From Sphingobium wenxiniae (GTDB taxonomy: Bacteria > Pseudomonadota > Alphaproteobacteria > Sphingomonadales > Sphingomonadaceae), in contig NZ_VLKK01000006.1 of the NCBI RefSeq assembly GCF_007830065.1, forward strand, positions 124,001 through 188,000: a stretch of DNA of 64,000 nt, in the 5' to 3' direction. How positions within the stretch are numbered: the first letter of the stretch is position 1; every line of letters begins with the position of its first letter. Below are positions 18,339 through 28,036 of the stretch, one piece after another. Position numbers and translations under genes: made by a program. Below the pieces are notes generated by a model. The model saw nothing but the letters and a program-made list of their open reading frames with translations, was not told the origin of the DNA and searched no databases.

Positions 18339-20654
18339 ATGCATTCGCGACGGGCATCCGTTGACAGATTGACGACATGGCTTCTGGGTTCGCGGTTGAG
18401 CGTTCCCGAAGCCATTGCGGTTCAACTGATGAACGGCCTGTTCACGTCGGTTCCCATCTTTCTTGGCGGCATCATGAACATCTCCGCGGTGGCCGCCGTC
18501 GCGGCGTCGCGCCATCCGTCGGCCGCGTTCATCGGCTGGCTGCTGTTCGAGATCGCACTCGGCATGCTCCGGCTGGCTATCCTCGTTCATGGGCGGCGGG
18601 CGATCCGGGCGGGACGAACGCCGCCATGCCTGCTGTCCGCGCTGCTTTCCTGCGTCTGGGCCGGTTCGGTAGGTTTCGGCACATATCTTTGCATCACCAG
18701 CGGCGACTGGGTCCTGGCGACGATCGCCTGCCTGTCGGCCGCCGCGATGGTGTGCGGCATATGCCTGAGGAATTTCGGTACGCCCAGACTCGCGGCGATC
18801 ATGGTTTTTCTGGCGCTGCTGCCCTGTGTCGTCGCGGGATTGCGGACGGCCGAACCGATCATGCCGATCATCAGCGTGCAGTTACCGATATTCTTCCTGA
18901 CGATCTTCTCTGCGTCCTACTCGCTGCACCGGATGATGGTGTCGCGGATGACTGCATTGAACGACCTTCAACGCAGCGAATTACTCAACCAGACCATCCT
19001 TCAGGCCAGTCCGGACTACACGCTCATTCTCGACCCCACGGACAGGGTGATCTTCTGCAATCGGCCCAATTCGGCCGATTCCGATCAGGATTCGTTGATG
19101 GGCCGCGAGTGGATGGGCTTGCTGCCCGAAGAGGATCATGCCCTGGGCATCCAGGCTCTCGAGGATGCGAAGGCCGGCAAGTCGGCCAACCTGGTCACCC
19201 ATCACTTCGATGCAAGCGGCCGGAAACGATGGTTCGACATCATCGTCAATGAGATCTGCGACGGCTCCGGACGCCTGATCGTGGTGTCGAGAGACATCAC
19301 CCACCAGAAGAAATCCGAGGAGGAAGCGATCTGGATGGCGCGGCATGATGCGCTGACCGGCCTGCCGAACAGGGCCTTGCTCCAGGATCGCCTGGACCAG
19401 ATGCTCGATGATGCGGGTCCCGCGATGACCGGCGCCCTGCTCATCGTCGACGTCGACAATTTCAAGTCGATCAACGATACGCTTGGCCATGACGCGGGCG
19501 ACGCATTGCTCTGCGCTTTCGCCGATCACCTCCGCGCGGCGGCGGCCGGGGACGACATCGTCGCGAGGACCGGCGGAGACGAATTCGCGCTCATCCTGGC
19601 CGCCCGGTCGGATGCGGAGGTCGAGCGCACGGCGGAGAAGATATTCGAGCGATTGCGTGAGCCGTTCGCCCATGGCGGCCGCCTGATCGATTGCGGCGCC
19701 AGCATCGGCGCGAGCTTCATTCCGCGCGACGGCAAGCTGCGTTCGGAAATCATGAAGGCGGCCGATATCGCGCTCTACGCCGCAAAAGCCGGTGGCAGGG
19801 CGCAGCTGCGGATTTTCGAGCCTGCGATGATGGTCGAGGTCGACAGGCATCAGACCATGATCGCATCAGCGCGCTATGCGCTCCAGTGCGACACCATCAT
19901 TCCCCATTATCAACCCAAGATTTCGCTTCGCACGTCGCAGGTCGTGGGCTTCGAGGCGCTGCTGCGCTGGAGGGATCGCGACGGCGAACTGCGGCATCCG
20001 GGCCTTATCCAGGCGGCATTCGGCGATCCTGTCCTGAGCGGTCCCCTGAGCGAACGGATGCTGGAAAGGATCCTGGATGATGTCGGACATTGGGTGCAGG
20101 CCGGGATCGCATTCGGTCATGTCGCGATCAATGTCACCGCCGCGGACTTCCGAAGGGGCGGCTTTGTCGAAACCATCCTGCCTCGGCTGGGCGCAAGGGG
20201 CGTGCCGCCCTCGTGCATCCAGATCGAAGTGACCGAAACCGTGTTCCTGGGACAAAGCGCCGAAGACGTCAAAGACGCGCTGCGGCGGCTCAGCGATCAC
20301 GGCATCCGCATTGCGCTCGACGATTTCGGCACCGGCTATGCCTCGCTGTCCCATCTGAACCAGTTTCCCGTCAATCTGCTCAAGATCGACCGCTCCTTCG
20401 TCGAGAAGATCGGATCGAACGCGGATGCCGAAGCGATTTCGGCGACGGTCATCAACCTGGGGCATTGCCTCGGCCTCGAAGTCGTGGCGGAGGGCGTCGA
20501 AACGGCGGATCAGGAAATGCATCTGATGGCCATGGGCTGCGATACAGGACAGGGCTTTCTGTATTCCAAGGCCATGCCGATGGAGGATGTCGAGGCGTTT
20601 CTGGCGTTCAGGAGCAGGACGGTCCCACGCAGGGAAAGGCTGGCCAGCGGATAG
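18339..20654 (+). CDS. Membrane-bound GGDEF-EAL cyclic-di-GMP enzyme with PAS domain
   Basis: 771 residues. The N-terminal ~210 residues contain about five to six hydrophobic segments, an apparent membrane sensor. A PAS-like region follows (NQTILQASPDYTLILDPTDRVIFCN, residues about 220-330), then a GGDEF domain with the intact active motif RTGGDEF near residue 412, and an EAL domain with GFEALLRW near 538, TETVF and DDFGTGYASL. Both catalytic motifs look intact, so it could make or degrade c-di-GMP. The 275 bases before it hold no gene. Confidence 0.92.
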   Translation: MHSRRASVDRLTTWLLGSRLSVPEAIAVQLMNGLFTSVPIFLGGIMNISAVAAVAASRHPSAAFIGWLLFEIALGMLRLAILVHGRRAIRAGRTPPCLLSALLSCVWAGSVGFGTYLCITSGDWVLATIACLSAAAMVCGICLRNFGTPRLAAIMVFLALLPCVVAGLRTAEPIMPIISVQLPIFFLTIFSASYSLHRMMVSRMTALNDLQRSELLNQTILQASPDYTLILDPTDRVIFCNRPNSADSDQDSLMGREWMGLLPEEDHALGIQALEDAKAGKSANLVTHHFDASGRKRWFDIIVNEICDGSGRLIVVSRDITHQKKSEEEAIWMARHDALTGLPNRALLQDRLDQMLDDAGPAMTGALLIVDVDNFKSINDTLGHDAGDALLCAFADHLRAAAAGDDIVARTGGDEFALILAARSDAEVERTAEKIFERLREPFAHGGRLIDCGASIGASFIPRDGKLRSEIMKAADIALYAAKAGGRAQLRIFEPAMMVEVDRHQTMIASARYALQCDTIIPHYQPKISLRTSQVVGFEALLRWRDRDGELRHPGLIQAAFGDPVLSGPLSERMLERILDDVGHWVQAGIAFGHVAINVTAADFRRGGFVETILPRLGARGVPPSCIQIEVTETVFLGQSAEDVKDALRRLSDHGIRIALDDFGTGYASLSHLNQFPVNLLKIDRSFVEKIGSNADAEAISATVINLGHCLGLEVVAEGVETADQEMHLMAMGCDTGQGFLYSKAMPMEDVEAFLAFRSRTVPRRERLASG

Positions 20655-20691
20655 CATGCATCCACGCGCGGCCCCCGCGCGTTGAAGGCGG

Positions 20692-21435
20692 ATGTCATTC
20701 AGGATCGGAACGGCGGGGTGGAGTATCGCCTCGCACCATGCAGAGCGGTTTCCGGGCCAGGGCTTCGTGCTCGAACGCTATGCCGAGCGATTCTCCTGCG
20801 TCGAGGTCAATTCCTCCTTCTATCGGCCGCACCGTCCAACGACCTGGACACGCTGGGCGTCGATCGTGCCCCCGGGATTCCGCTTCGCGGTCAAGATGCC
20901 CCGCACGATCACCCATGAGCGCAAACTCCGCGATTGCGGCAGCCTCGTCGCCCGGCTGCTCGACGAGACGTCCGGACTTGGCGAGAAGCTCGCAGTTCTG
21001 CTCGTGCAGCTTCCGCCCAGCCTTAGCTATCAATCCGGCGTGGCCGAAGACTTCTTTCTCGAACTCACCGCCGCGACCCCGGCGCGCATCGTTTGCGAGC
21101 CGCGACATGCAAGCTGGTTCGAAACGGCGCCCGATCACCTCCTCGCGCGTTTCGAAATCGCGCGGGTCGCCGCCGATCCCGCCAGGGTTCCAGCGGCCGC
21201 CGTGCCGGGCGGCTGGCGCGGTCTATCCTACTGGCGCCTGCACGGATCGCCCGTCATCTACCGCTCGCCCTACAGCGCCGAACAGCTCGACCATTATGCG
21301 GCGCTGCTCGCGCGCGAACATGCCGCCGCCGAGCCGCCCTGGTGCATATTCGACAATACCGCGGCGGCGGCGGCCACGGGCGATGCCCTTGCGCTTTGCG
21401 AGCGGTTATCCTCGCTCGACGGGCGCGCGTTCTAG
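20692..21435 (+). CDS. DUF72 (YecE-like) protein
   Basis: 247 residues of the DUF72 TIM-barrel family. Marks are IGTAGWS at the N-terminus, ERYAERFSCVEVNSSFYR, FRFAVKMPRTITH, LLVQLPPSLSY and YWRLHGSP, and near the C-terminus WCIFDNTAAAAATGDAL. Its biochemical role is not established. It starts 37 bases after the GGDEF-EAL gene. Its stop codon shares a CTAG with the stop of the convergent small membrane protein. Confidence 0.9.
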   Translation: MSFRIGTAGWSIASHHAERFPGQGFVLERYAERFSCVEVNSSFYRPHRPTTWTRWASIVPPGFRFAVKMPRTITHERKLRDCGSLVARLLDETSGLGEKLAVLLVQLPPSLSYQSGVAEDFFLELTAATPARIVCEPRHASWFETAPDHLLARFEIARVAADPARVPAAAVPGGWRGLSYWRLHGSPVIYRSPYSAEQLDHYAALLAREHAAAEPPWCIFDNTAAAAATGDALALCERLSSLDGRAF

Positions 21436-21653
21436 CTGCCGTTGGCCTCCACGGCGTTCGCCATGTGCGAATTGTCGGCCCCTGTTTGCGCCGTGTTGAA
21501 GAACCCTGTGGCAAGCAGGATTGCGAAGGCGATCACGACCAGCGCCAGACTGATGCCCAGAACATAGCGGGTGACATGGGTGGACGCGCCGCTGCGGGCT
21601 TCCGTCCTGGAAACATGCGTGACCACCTCGCCGTCTTCATTTTCCTTGCGCAT
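21432..21653 (-). CDS. Small single-pass membrane protein
   Basis: 73 residues. The N-terminal half is polar and charged (MRKENEDGEVVTHVSRTEAR), followed by one transmembrane helix (YVLGISLALVVIAFAILLATG) and a short tail. The ATG at 21653 is chosen for AGGAG 7 bases upstream. A longer open frame to 21773 adds 40 residues without a ribosome binding site. Unknown function. Confidence 0.65.
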   Translation of the reverse strand: MRKENEDGEVVTHVSRTEARSGASTHVTRYVLGISLALVVIAFAILLATGFFNTAQTGADNSHMANAVEANGS

Positions 21654-21805
21654 CGAGACTCTCCTTCGCAAGGACAACAAGATCCCGTCGCGCTTGTTCC
21701 CCGACGCGACGCCATGGTTCGGACAGAGGAAGGCCCGCCTGAAATTCGCTTCATCTCGCGCGGCGTCATGCAACGAATAGGGCGCCCGCGCGCTTCACCC
21801 TGGCG

Positions 21806-23860
21806 ATGGATATGAGCACGCTGGATGAAGGAGAACCCGTCCCTCCGCGCACCGGCCGCAAAGGCCGGCGCCTGCATGTCCTGCGCACCGCGCTGCTCGC
21901 TGTTTTCGGCGCGATTGTCCTGGCGTGGCTGATCCTGTTCGTCACCAAGGGCCGATTCCTGAAGCACCCCGTCGAACGGACCGTCGGCAGCCTCATCAAC
22001 CGCAACGTCGCGGTGAAAGGCGATTTCCAACTCTACTTCGCTCCGCTGGAGCTGAAGTTCTACGCGGAAGGGCTGTCCATTTCCAATCCCGGCTGGGCCA
22101 GCCGGCCTCATCTGTTCACGGCCAGGAAGATCGATGCGCGGATCGCGCCGCTCTCGCTGATATTCGGCAAGCGCCGCCTCTATCGGCTCGACCTGACGGA
22201 CGGGGCGGCCGACCTGGAATGGAATAGGGCGCATGATCGCAATACATGGACTTTCAGCGACAAGAAGGGCGGCGAGCCGCTCCAGTTCCCGCGCATCGAT
22301 CGCGCGACCGTCGCGGGGACGACAATGCGTTATGCGGATCCGCAAATGCCTCTTCTTGCCGAACTCGGCATCGACACCATTACATCGGCCAATGCCCGGA
22401 TCGGGAAGGCGGTCAAGGTCAAGGGAACCGGCCGTATCCGCGATACGCCGTTCCGCCTCGCCGGAGACCTCCTGTCCCCCGATGCAACCGTCAATCGGGG
22501 CCGGAACCAGTTGTCGCTGCGCATCTGGGCGGCGAACAATATCGTCGATATCGCGGGTGTCCTGCCCTCCATCGCGGATGTCGAGAACGTCCCTTTGCAA
22601 ACCCGCGCAAGGGGGCGGGACCTGTCCGAGCTGCTGTGGATCATCGGCGTCGCCATCCCGTCCACGCGCACCTATGCCCTCAAAGCGCAACTGGTGAAGG
22701 ATAAGGAGACTTTCCGCTTCACCGGCCTCAGCGGCACGTTCGGCAACAGCGATCTGGCGGGAAGGCTGACCGTCACGAACGGTCAACGCCTCCGCCTCGA
22801 TTCCGCATTGACGACACGGCGCCTCGACATCGTGGATGCCGCCCCTTTCATAGGCTATAATCCGGACATCGTGGCGTCGAAAGGCGCTGTGGCAGCCGCG
22901 GCGGCAACAGGCGCGGGGCCGCAACGGGTCCTGCCCGAAGCCGCGCTGCCGGTGGCGACGATGCAGCGCTTCGACGCCGCCCTCAAATGGACGATCGGCG
23001 TCGTGCGGTCGCGGAACGTGCCGGTTTCGAATATCGATCTGACGCTGGCGCTGGATCGAGGCCGGCTGGCGCTGTCTCCCCTCACATTTTCCATGGCGCG
23101 GGGCAATGTCGCCTCCGACCTCATATTCGACACGCGCAGCCGTCCCGCCGCCAACAGCTACGATATCCGGCTGGCGCCCACGCCGATGGGCCGGCTGCTG
23201 GCGGGATATGGCGTCGCTGAGGCGGGCACCACGGGGATGGTGAGCGGCCGCATCAAGCTGGATGGCCGGGGCGATACGATACATGACGCCCTGTCGACGG
23301 CGTCCGGCCGCATCGCTTTCGTGATGCCCAGGGGCAGCTTCTGGACGCGCAACGTGCAATTGTCGGAACTGGACGTGGGGACGTTCGCCTACAAGATGTT
23401 CCAGGGCCGTCTGAAGGAGCCGGTCGCCATCAATTGCGGATTGATCGCGTTCACCGTTCGCAACGGCATCGCGGCGGCCGACCCGATCCTCATCGACACC
23501 AGGAAGAACGTCATCCTGGGACGCGGCGGATTCAGCTTCCGGACCGAAGCGGTCGATCTGGCGATCAGGGCCGACGGGAAGAAATTCAGCCTGTTTTCCG
23601 GACAGTCGCCGGTTGGCCTCGGCGGCACATTCGCGCGGCCCTCGCTGAACGTGATCAGCCCGGAATTACTCGGCCGGGCGGGCGCCGGGCTGGGCCTGGC
23701 GATTGTGGCGACGCCCTTGGCCGGGGTCCTCACCTTTGTGGATATCGGGGATGCCAAATCCGCGGCCTGCGGACCGGTGCTGTCGGCGGCAACCGCGAGC
23801 GCGCAGCGCACCACGCGGGGCAAGAAGCGCGACGATGTAGGCGCCGGCACCCGAAACTGA
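21806..23860 (+). CDS. AsmA-family envelope protein
   Basis: 684 residues. A cytosolic N-terminus rich in Arg/Lys precedes a single membrane anchor at about 27-48 (TALLAVFGAIVLAWLILFV), then a long beta-rich periplasmic body with the AsmA N-terminal motif LINRNVAVKGDFQLYFAPLELKF and the C-terminal AsmA-2-like segment GTTGMVSGRIKLDGRGDTIHDAL. AsmA-like proteins are bridge-like proteins thought to move phospholipid between the membranes. The start could be 21806 or the ATG at 21812. Confidence 0.88.
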   Translation: MDMSTLDEGEPVPPRTGRKGRRLHVLRTALLAVFGAIVLAWLILFVTKGRFLKHPVERTVGSLINRNVAVKGDFQLYFAPLELKFYAEGLSISNPGWASRPHLFTARKIDARIAPLSLIFGKRRLYRLDLTDGAADLEWNRAHDRNTWTFSDKKGGEPLQFPRIDRATVAGTTMRYADPQMPLLAELGIDTITSANARIGKAVKVKGTGRIRDTPFRLAGDLLSPDATVNRGRNQLSLRIWAANNIVDIAGVLPSIADVENVPLQTRARGRDLSELLWIIGVAIPSTRTYALKAQLVKDKETFRFTGLSGTFGNSDLAGRLTVTNGQRLRLDSALTTRRLDIVDAAPFIGYNPDIVASKGAVAAAAATGAGPQRVLPEAALPVATMQRFDAALKWTIGVVRSRNVPVSNIDLTLALDRGRLALSPLTFSMARGNVASDLIFDTRSRPAANSYDIRLAPTPMGRLLAGYGVAEAGTTGMVSGRIKLDGRGDTIHDALSTASGRIAFVMPRGSFWTRNVQLSELDVGTFAYKMFQGRLKEPVAINCGLIAFTVRNGIAAADPILIDTRKNVILGRGGFSFRTEAVDLAIRADGKKFSLFSGQSPVGLGGTFARPSLNVISPELLGRAGAGLGLAIVATPLAGVLTFVDIGDAKSAACGPVLSAATASAQRTTRGKKRDDVGAGTRN

Positions 23861-24036
23861 GCCGGATCGGCCGCCGCGCCGGCAATCGCGTCCGCCAGCA
23901 GCGGCGGGCCAATCGGACTAATCTGTGTGAGTCCGGCGGCGCTTTCCGGGAACGGCCGACGCGCGCTCCGGTTGGGATCATCGGGCCGACATCACAGGGA
24001 ACCGTTTTCTATCATGCGACAGGCGGCTTCAGGGCT

Positions 24037-24960
24037 ATGGGAAATCGCGCGCGCATGACCGATCGCACGCATCGCTGGATCGCGGCAATGCGCGCGCAGG
24101 ATTACGCCGCGGCCTGGGCGATCTCGGACGAAGCGCTTGCGCAGCGCGATGCCGCCAGCCGCGACGATCCCGCGCTGCCCTATCATCTGCGATGGGTCTG
24201 GGATGGGCGGGACTATCGCGGCAAGCATTGCCTGGTGCGCTGCTATCATGGCCTGGGCGACACGATCCAGTTCGCGCGTTTCCTGCCCTTGCTGGCGGAA
24301 CGAACGGCGTCGCTGCGCGTCGAGGCCGATCCCCGGCTGCTCCCTCTCATCGATGCCGTCGTGAGCAAGGCGGGAGGCAGCGGCATCGGCCTCATCCCCT
24401 TCGATCCTGCCCGTCCCGCCGCCCCTTCGGACTGCGATATCGAGATTACCGAACTGGATTTCGCCTTGCGCGCCACGCCGGCCGATGCGCGCCTCCCTTA
24501 TCTTTCCGTCAGCCAGGCCCTGTTGCCGCGCGGCACCGTCGGCCTGTGCTATGGGGCGGGGGCATGGGACAGCGGGCGCTGCGTGCCGCCCGATCTGCTG
24601 GCGCCTGTCTGCAGCCTTGCCCCTTGCCTCACGCTGATGCCGGAGCCGACCGCCCTCGACGTCCTGAACCCGGCCGGCTGTCCCTTCGACATGGAAACCA
24701 CCGCCGCCCTGACGGCGGCCACGGATCTTGTCATCACGGCCGATACAATGATCGCTCATCTTGCCGGCGCGATGGGCAAGCCGACCTGGCTGCTGCTGAA
24801 GGCCGAGCCGGACTGGCGCTGGCCCGTCGGCAGCCACCGCACGCCATGGTATCCTTCCATGCACATCTATGCCCAGTCCGCGCCGGGGGACTGGGTCGGC
24901 GTACTCGCGCAAGTGTGGCACGATCTCGCGGCGCTCAGGTTCAGGACAGCAGAAAGGTAA
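24037..24960 (+). CDS. Glycosyltransferase-9-like protein of a surface-glycan operon
   Basis: 307 residues. RCYHGLGDTIQFARFLPLLAE near residue 63 and the C-terminal DLVITADTMIAHLAGAMGKPTWLLL are hallmarks of the GT9-like domain found in heptosyltransferase-related and TPR-linked proteins. It probably moves a sugar or is a degenerate transferase. The start is ATG 24037 or the in-frame ATG at 24055; the open frame upstream lies antisense or out of frame to asmA and is not coding. First gene of a four-gene run with overlapping or adjacent starts. Confidence 0.75.
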   Translation: MGNRARMTDRTHRWIAAMRAQDYAAAWAISDEALAQRDAASRDDPALPYHLRWVWDGRDYRGKHCLVRCYHGLGDTIQFARFLPLLAERTASLRVEADPRLLPLIDAVVSKAGGSGIGLIPFDPARPAAPSDCDIEITELDFALRATPADARLPYLSVSQALLPRGTVGLCYGAGAWDSGRCVPPDLLAPVCSLAPCLTLMPEPTALDVLNPAGCPFDMETTAALTAATDLVITADTMIAHLAGAMGKPTWLLLKAEPDWRWPVGSHRTPWYPSMHIYAQSAPGDWVGVLAQVWHDLAALRFRTAER

Positions 24961-24967
24961 GTCGCCC

Positions 24968-25453
24968 ATGGCCACCATGCGCAGTCCCAGCGTGCCCGTT
25001 TCGTGGGGCGAGCTGCTCGACAAGCTGACGATCCTGGCGATCAAGCGGAAGCGCATCGCGGCCCCCGCCGCACGCGCGCATGTCGACAGGGAATATCGCC
25101 TTTTGCAATCGATCGGCGCGCAGGCGCTTGTCTCACAGGAGGTCGGCCGCCTGGTCGAGCGGCTCCGGCAGGTGAACGAGCGGCTTTGGGAGGTCGAGGA
25201 CGCGATCCGGGGGCAGGAGGCAGCCGCGGACTTTGGACCCGGCTTCATCCGTCTTGCCCGGACGGTCTATAAGGTGAACGACCGGCGCGCGGCTATAAAA
25301 CGCGAAATCAACGCCCTGCTGGACTCCGAACTCGTGGAGGAAAAGAGCTACGCTCGTCCGGACAGCACCGCTCCGGCGCCGATGCCCGGGCCGGCCATGC
25401 CGCCGGGGGCACAGGTGCGGGGCATGGCGGGCCGGGCCGGAAACGGCCGCTGA
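24968..25453 (+). CDS. DUF6165 family protein
   Basis: 161 residues. VSWGELLDKLTILAIKRKRI at the N-terminus, the middle VERLRQVNERLWEVEDAIR and FIRLARTVYKVNDRRAAIKREIN match a small helical family that accompanies glycosyltransferase genes. The ~45-residue C-terminal tail is Pro/Gly/Ala-rich and probably unstructured. It starts 8 bases after the GT9-like gene with AAGGTAA upstream. No biochemical function is known. Confidence 0.75.
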   Translation: MATMRSPSVPVSWGELLDKLTILAIKRKRIAAPAARAHVDREYRLLQSIGAQALVSQEVGRLVERLRQVNERLWEVEDAIRGQEAAADFGPGFIRLARTVYKVNDRRAAIKREINALLDSELVEEKSYARPDSTAPAPMPGPAMPPGAQVRGMAGRAGNGR

Positions 25454-26547
25454 TGCACGGGACGCAGACGATCACCCCCATGCGCGTCCAAAGGCTTGGC
25501 GTCCTCACCTTTCACCGCTGCATCAACTATGGCTCCTATTGGCAGGCGCGCTGTCTGGTCGAAGGTCTGCGCGGCATGGGCGCGGACGCGGTCCTGCTCG
25601 ATCATCAGTCCACCCGGGTGGAACGGGCCGAATTGCGCTGTGCCTTCCGTCCCGTTTTGCCGACCCGCACGCCCCGATCCGACTTTCCGGCCTATGCCCG
25701 AAAGGCGCGCAAGTTCCGGCAGGCCTTCGAGCGGCTGCCCCTTTCCCCCGCCTTCCCGCTCGACCGTCCGGAAGAGATTCAGGATTATGACAGCGTCGTC
25801 GTCGGCAGCGACGAGGTGTGGAATTTGCAGCACCCCTGGTATGGCGGGTGCGCGACATTCTATGGGGCGGGCATATCCGCGCGGCTCGTCGCCTATGCCG
25901 CGAGCTTCGGCAATCATGATGCCGCAAACGGTCTGTCGGAGCATTGGGCACGGCGGCTTCGGAATTTCGCGGCCTTGTCCGTCCGCGACGCGAACAGCCG
26001 GGAGATCGTGCGCGGAGCGCTCGGATACGAAGCCGAGCTGGTCCTTGATCCGTGCCTGCAATTTCCGCCGCCGCGCGCAGCGGAAGCGCGCGAAGACAAG
26101 GCTTATGTCGCACTCTATGGCCACAATTTTCCGACCTGGCTCAGCGAACCCGTCCGGCGGTGGGCGCGGTCGACCGGCCGCCGCGTCCTCAGCATCGGCT
26201 ATCGGAACGACTGGGCGGACGAGCAGCGCATCGCGGCCGGTCCCGAGGCGTTCTCCGATCTGATCGCCGGCGCGGACGCGGTCGTCACGAATTTCTTCCA
26301 CGGCTGCGTGTTCGCCCTCCTGAACAAGCGGCCTTTCATCACCGCGCCGTCCCCCTACCGCGTCAACAAGGTGCGCGGCCTCATGCACAGTCTGGGCACG
26401 GAAGAACGGATGATCTCGGAAGCGACGGACGATCCTGCCTATGCGCGCCTCCTCGAAGAGCCGATGGATGCGGCTGTCGACGCGCGGATCACGGCATGGC
26501 GGCGGCATTCCGAGGCCTATCTTCGCCGGGCGGTGATGCCGTCATGA
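25453..26547 (+). CDS. Polysaccharide pyruvyl transferase family protein
   Basis: 364 residues of the WcaK/CsaB family, which adds ketal-linked pyruvate to sugars of surface polysaccharides. LGVLTFHRCINYGSYWQA lies at the N-terminus, VVVGSDEVWN in the middle, LSVRDANSREIV after it, and VVTNFFHGCVFALLNKRPFI near residue 275 is the family's C-terminal nucleotide-site motif. ATG at 25453 overlaps the stop of the DUF6165 gene by one base, and its own stop overlaps the next start by four bases. Confidence 0.88.
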   Translation: MHGTQTITPMRVQRLGVLTFHRCINYGSYWQARCLVEGLRGMGADAVLLDHQSTRVERAELRCAFRPVLPTRTPRSDFPAYARKARKFRQAFERLPLSPAFPLDRPEEIQDYDSVVVGSDEVWNLQHPWYGGCATFYGAGISARLVAYAASFGNHDAANGLSEHWARRLRNFAALSVRDANSREIVRGALGYEAELVLDPCLQFPPPRAAEAREDKAYVALYGHNFPTWLSEPVRRWARSTGRRVLSIGYRNDWADEQRIAAGPEAFSDLIAGADAVVTNFFHGCVFALLNKRPFITAPSPYRVNKVRGLMHSLGTEERMISEATDDPAYARLLEEPMDAAVDARITAWRRHSEAYLRRAVMPS

Positions 26548-27941
26548 ACGATCGCGATGCACTCGTCAGCCCGCGCGACATGGTTTCTTCGGGGCTATGC
26601 ACCGGCTGCGGCGGCTGCGTGAGCCTGGCCGGCGGCGCACAGGCCCGCATGGCCTGGGACGCCGACGGGCAGTTGAAGCCGCAGGGCGACAGGCGCTGGC
26701 ACGAAGGCCGAAGCGCGCCGTTTTCCGAGCGCTGCCCCTTTTCCCCGCTGGCCGCGAACGAGGATGCGATCGCCGCCATGCGCTTTCCTCAAGCGCCCCA
26801 TGCCGACCCATGGATCGGACGCTTCGAAGCCGCTTACGTCGGACATGCCGCGGAAGCGGGCTATCGCGAGCAAGGCAGTTCGGGCGGCATGGTGAGTTGG
26901 GTCGCGGCCGAGCTTCTGCGGCGGAAAATGGTCGACGGCATCGCCCATGTCGCACCGGCCGATCCCCGCGAGGGCGCCTTTTTCCGCTATCGGATCGCAC
27001 GCGATCAGGCTTCGTTGCGGGGCGGCGCCAAGTCCCGCTACTATCCGGTCGAGATGTCGGCCGTCCTGCGGGAGATGAGGGAGGTGCCCGGTCGCTATGC
27101 CGTGGTGGGCATACCCTGCTTCATCAAGGCGGTTCATCTCGCCTGCCGGAGCGATCCCGTCCTGCGGGAACGGATCGCCTTCACTCTGGGACTCGTGTGC
27201 GGCCATATGAAGAGCCGTCATATGGTGGAAAGTTTTGCCTGGCAGATGGGACTCGGGATCGATGAAGTGCGCGAGGTCGACTTCCGCGTGAAGAACCCGG
27301 ACCGGCCGGCGAACTGGTACACCGCCCGTCTTGCACGTCGCGACGGCGAGGTGCGAATGCGGGACTGGTGGCACCTTGTCGATGGCGACTGGGGATCGGG
27401 TTTCTTCCAGAACCGGGCCTGCGACTTCTGCGACGACGTCGTGGCGGAGACGGCGGACATCTCCTTCGGCGACGCCTGGGTGGAACCTTACTCGTCCGAT
27501 GGCCGGGGCACAAATGTCGTGGTGGTCCGTTCGCCTGCTCTGCACAGGATGCTGGAAGACGGCCGCACGGAGGGCCGCCTGGCGCTCGATCCCATAGATG
27601 CCGCGTTCGTCAGGGAAACGCAGGCCGCCGGCTTTCGGCAAAGGCGCGAAGGTCTGGCCTATCGCCTCGCGTGGAAACGATCGGGCGTGAAGCCGCGCAA
27701 GCGCGTTGCCCCCGAACGGCGTCATCTGCCGCTGCGCCGCAAGCTGGTCTACCGGCTCCGCCATTGCATCACACGCGGCAGCGCCGTCATGTTCCGGCTC
27801 GCCAGATGGCTGCGCAGGCCGCGCGTCTTCATCCTCTGGGGACGCGCCGCCCTCGCCCTTTATCAGGGACTTACCTATTCGCGCGGGCGGCTGGGACGCG
27901 TCTTCGACCGGACGGAAGCCTTTTTGACGCGGATGCGATGA
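26544..27941 (+). CDS. Coenzyme F420 hydrogenase/dehydrogenase beta-subunit-like protein
   Basis: 465 residues. The N-terminus has a ferredoxin-like cysteine motif (GLCTGCGGCV, then ERCPFSP) and REQGSSGGMVSWVAAELL, followed by the FrhB N- and C-domains with VVGIPCFIKAVHLA and NRACDFCDDVVAETADISFGDAW. In bacteria such proteins sit beside pyruvyl transferases in polysaccharide loci and are thought to act as flavin/iron-sulfur reductases on the glycan, not with F420. The last ~100 residues are Arg-rich. Last gene of the operon. Confidence 0.85.
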   Translation: MNDRDALVSPRDMVSSGLCTGCGGCVSLAGGAQARMAWDADGQLKPQGDRRWHEGRSAPFSERCPFSPLAANEDAIAAMRFPQAPHADPWIGRFEAAYVGHAAEAGYREQGSSGGMVSWVAAELLRRKMVDGIAHVAPADPREGAFFRYRIARDQASLRGGAKSRYYPVEMSAVLREMREVPGRYAVVGIPCFIKAVHLACRSDPVLRERIAFTLGLVCGHMKSRHMVESFAWQMGLGIDEVREVDFRVKNPDRPANWYTARLARRDGEVRMRDWWHLVDGDWGSGFFQNRACDFCDDVVAETADISFGDAWVEPYSSDGRGTNVVVVRSPALHRMLEDGRTEGRLALDPIDAAFVRETQAAGFRQRREGLAYRLAWKRSGVKPRKRVAPERRHLPLRRKLVYRLRHCITRGSAVMFRLARWLRRPRVFILWGRAALALYQGLTYSRGRLGRVFDRTEAFLTRMR

Positions 27942-27956
27942 GTTTCCGGCGAAGCA

Positions 27957-27983
27957 ATGGGCCGCTCGCAAATCGGGGCCCAT
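27957..27983 (+). terminator. Possible terminator after the glycan operon
   Basis: ATGGGCC (27957-27963) pairs with GGCCCAT (27977-27983) across a 13-base loop, 15 bases after the last stop codon. No strong T run follows, so this is tentative. Confidence 0.35.
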
Positions 27984-28036
27984 CACATCTCTTATCCCAG
28001 CAGCCCGGCCATGCTTCGGACTGAGGGGAAAGGAGT

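Noticed and set aside
21654..21773. 40-residue N-terminal extension of the small membrane protein
   Set aside because: No ribosome binding site at 21773, whereas AGGAG stands 7 bases before 21653.
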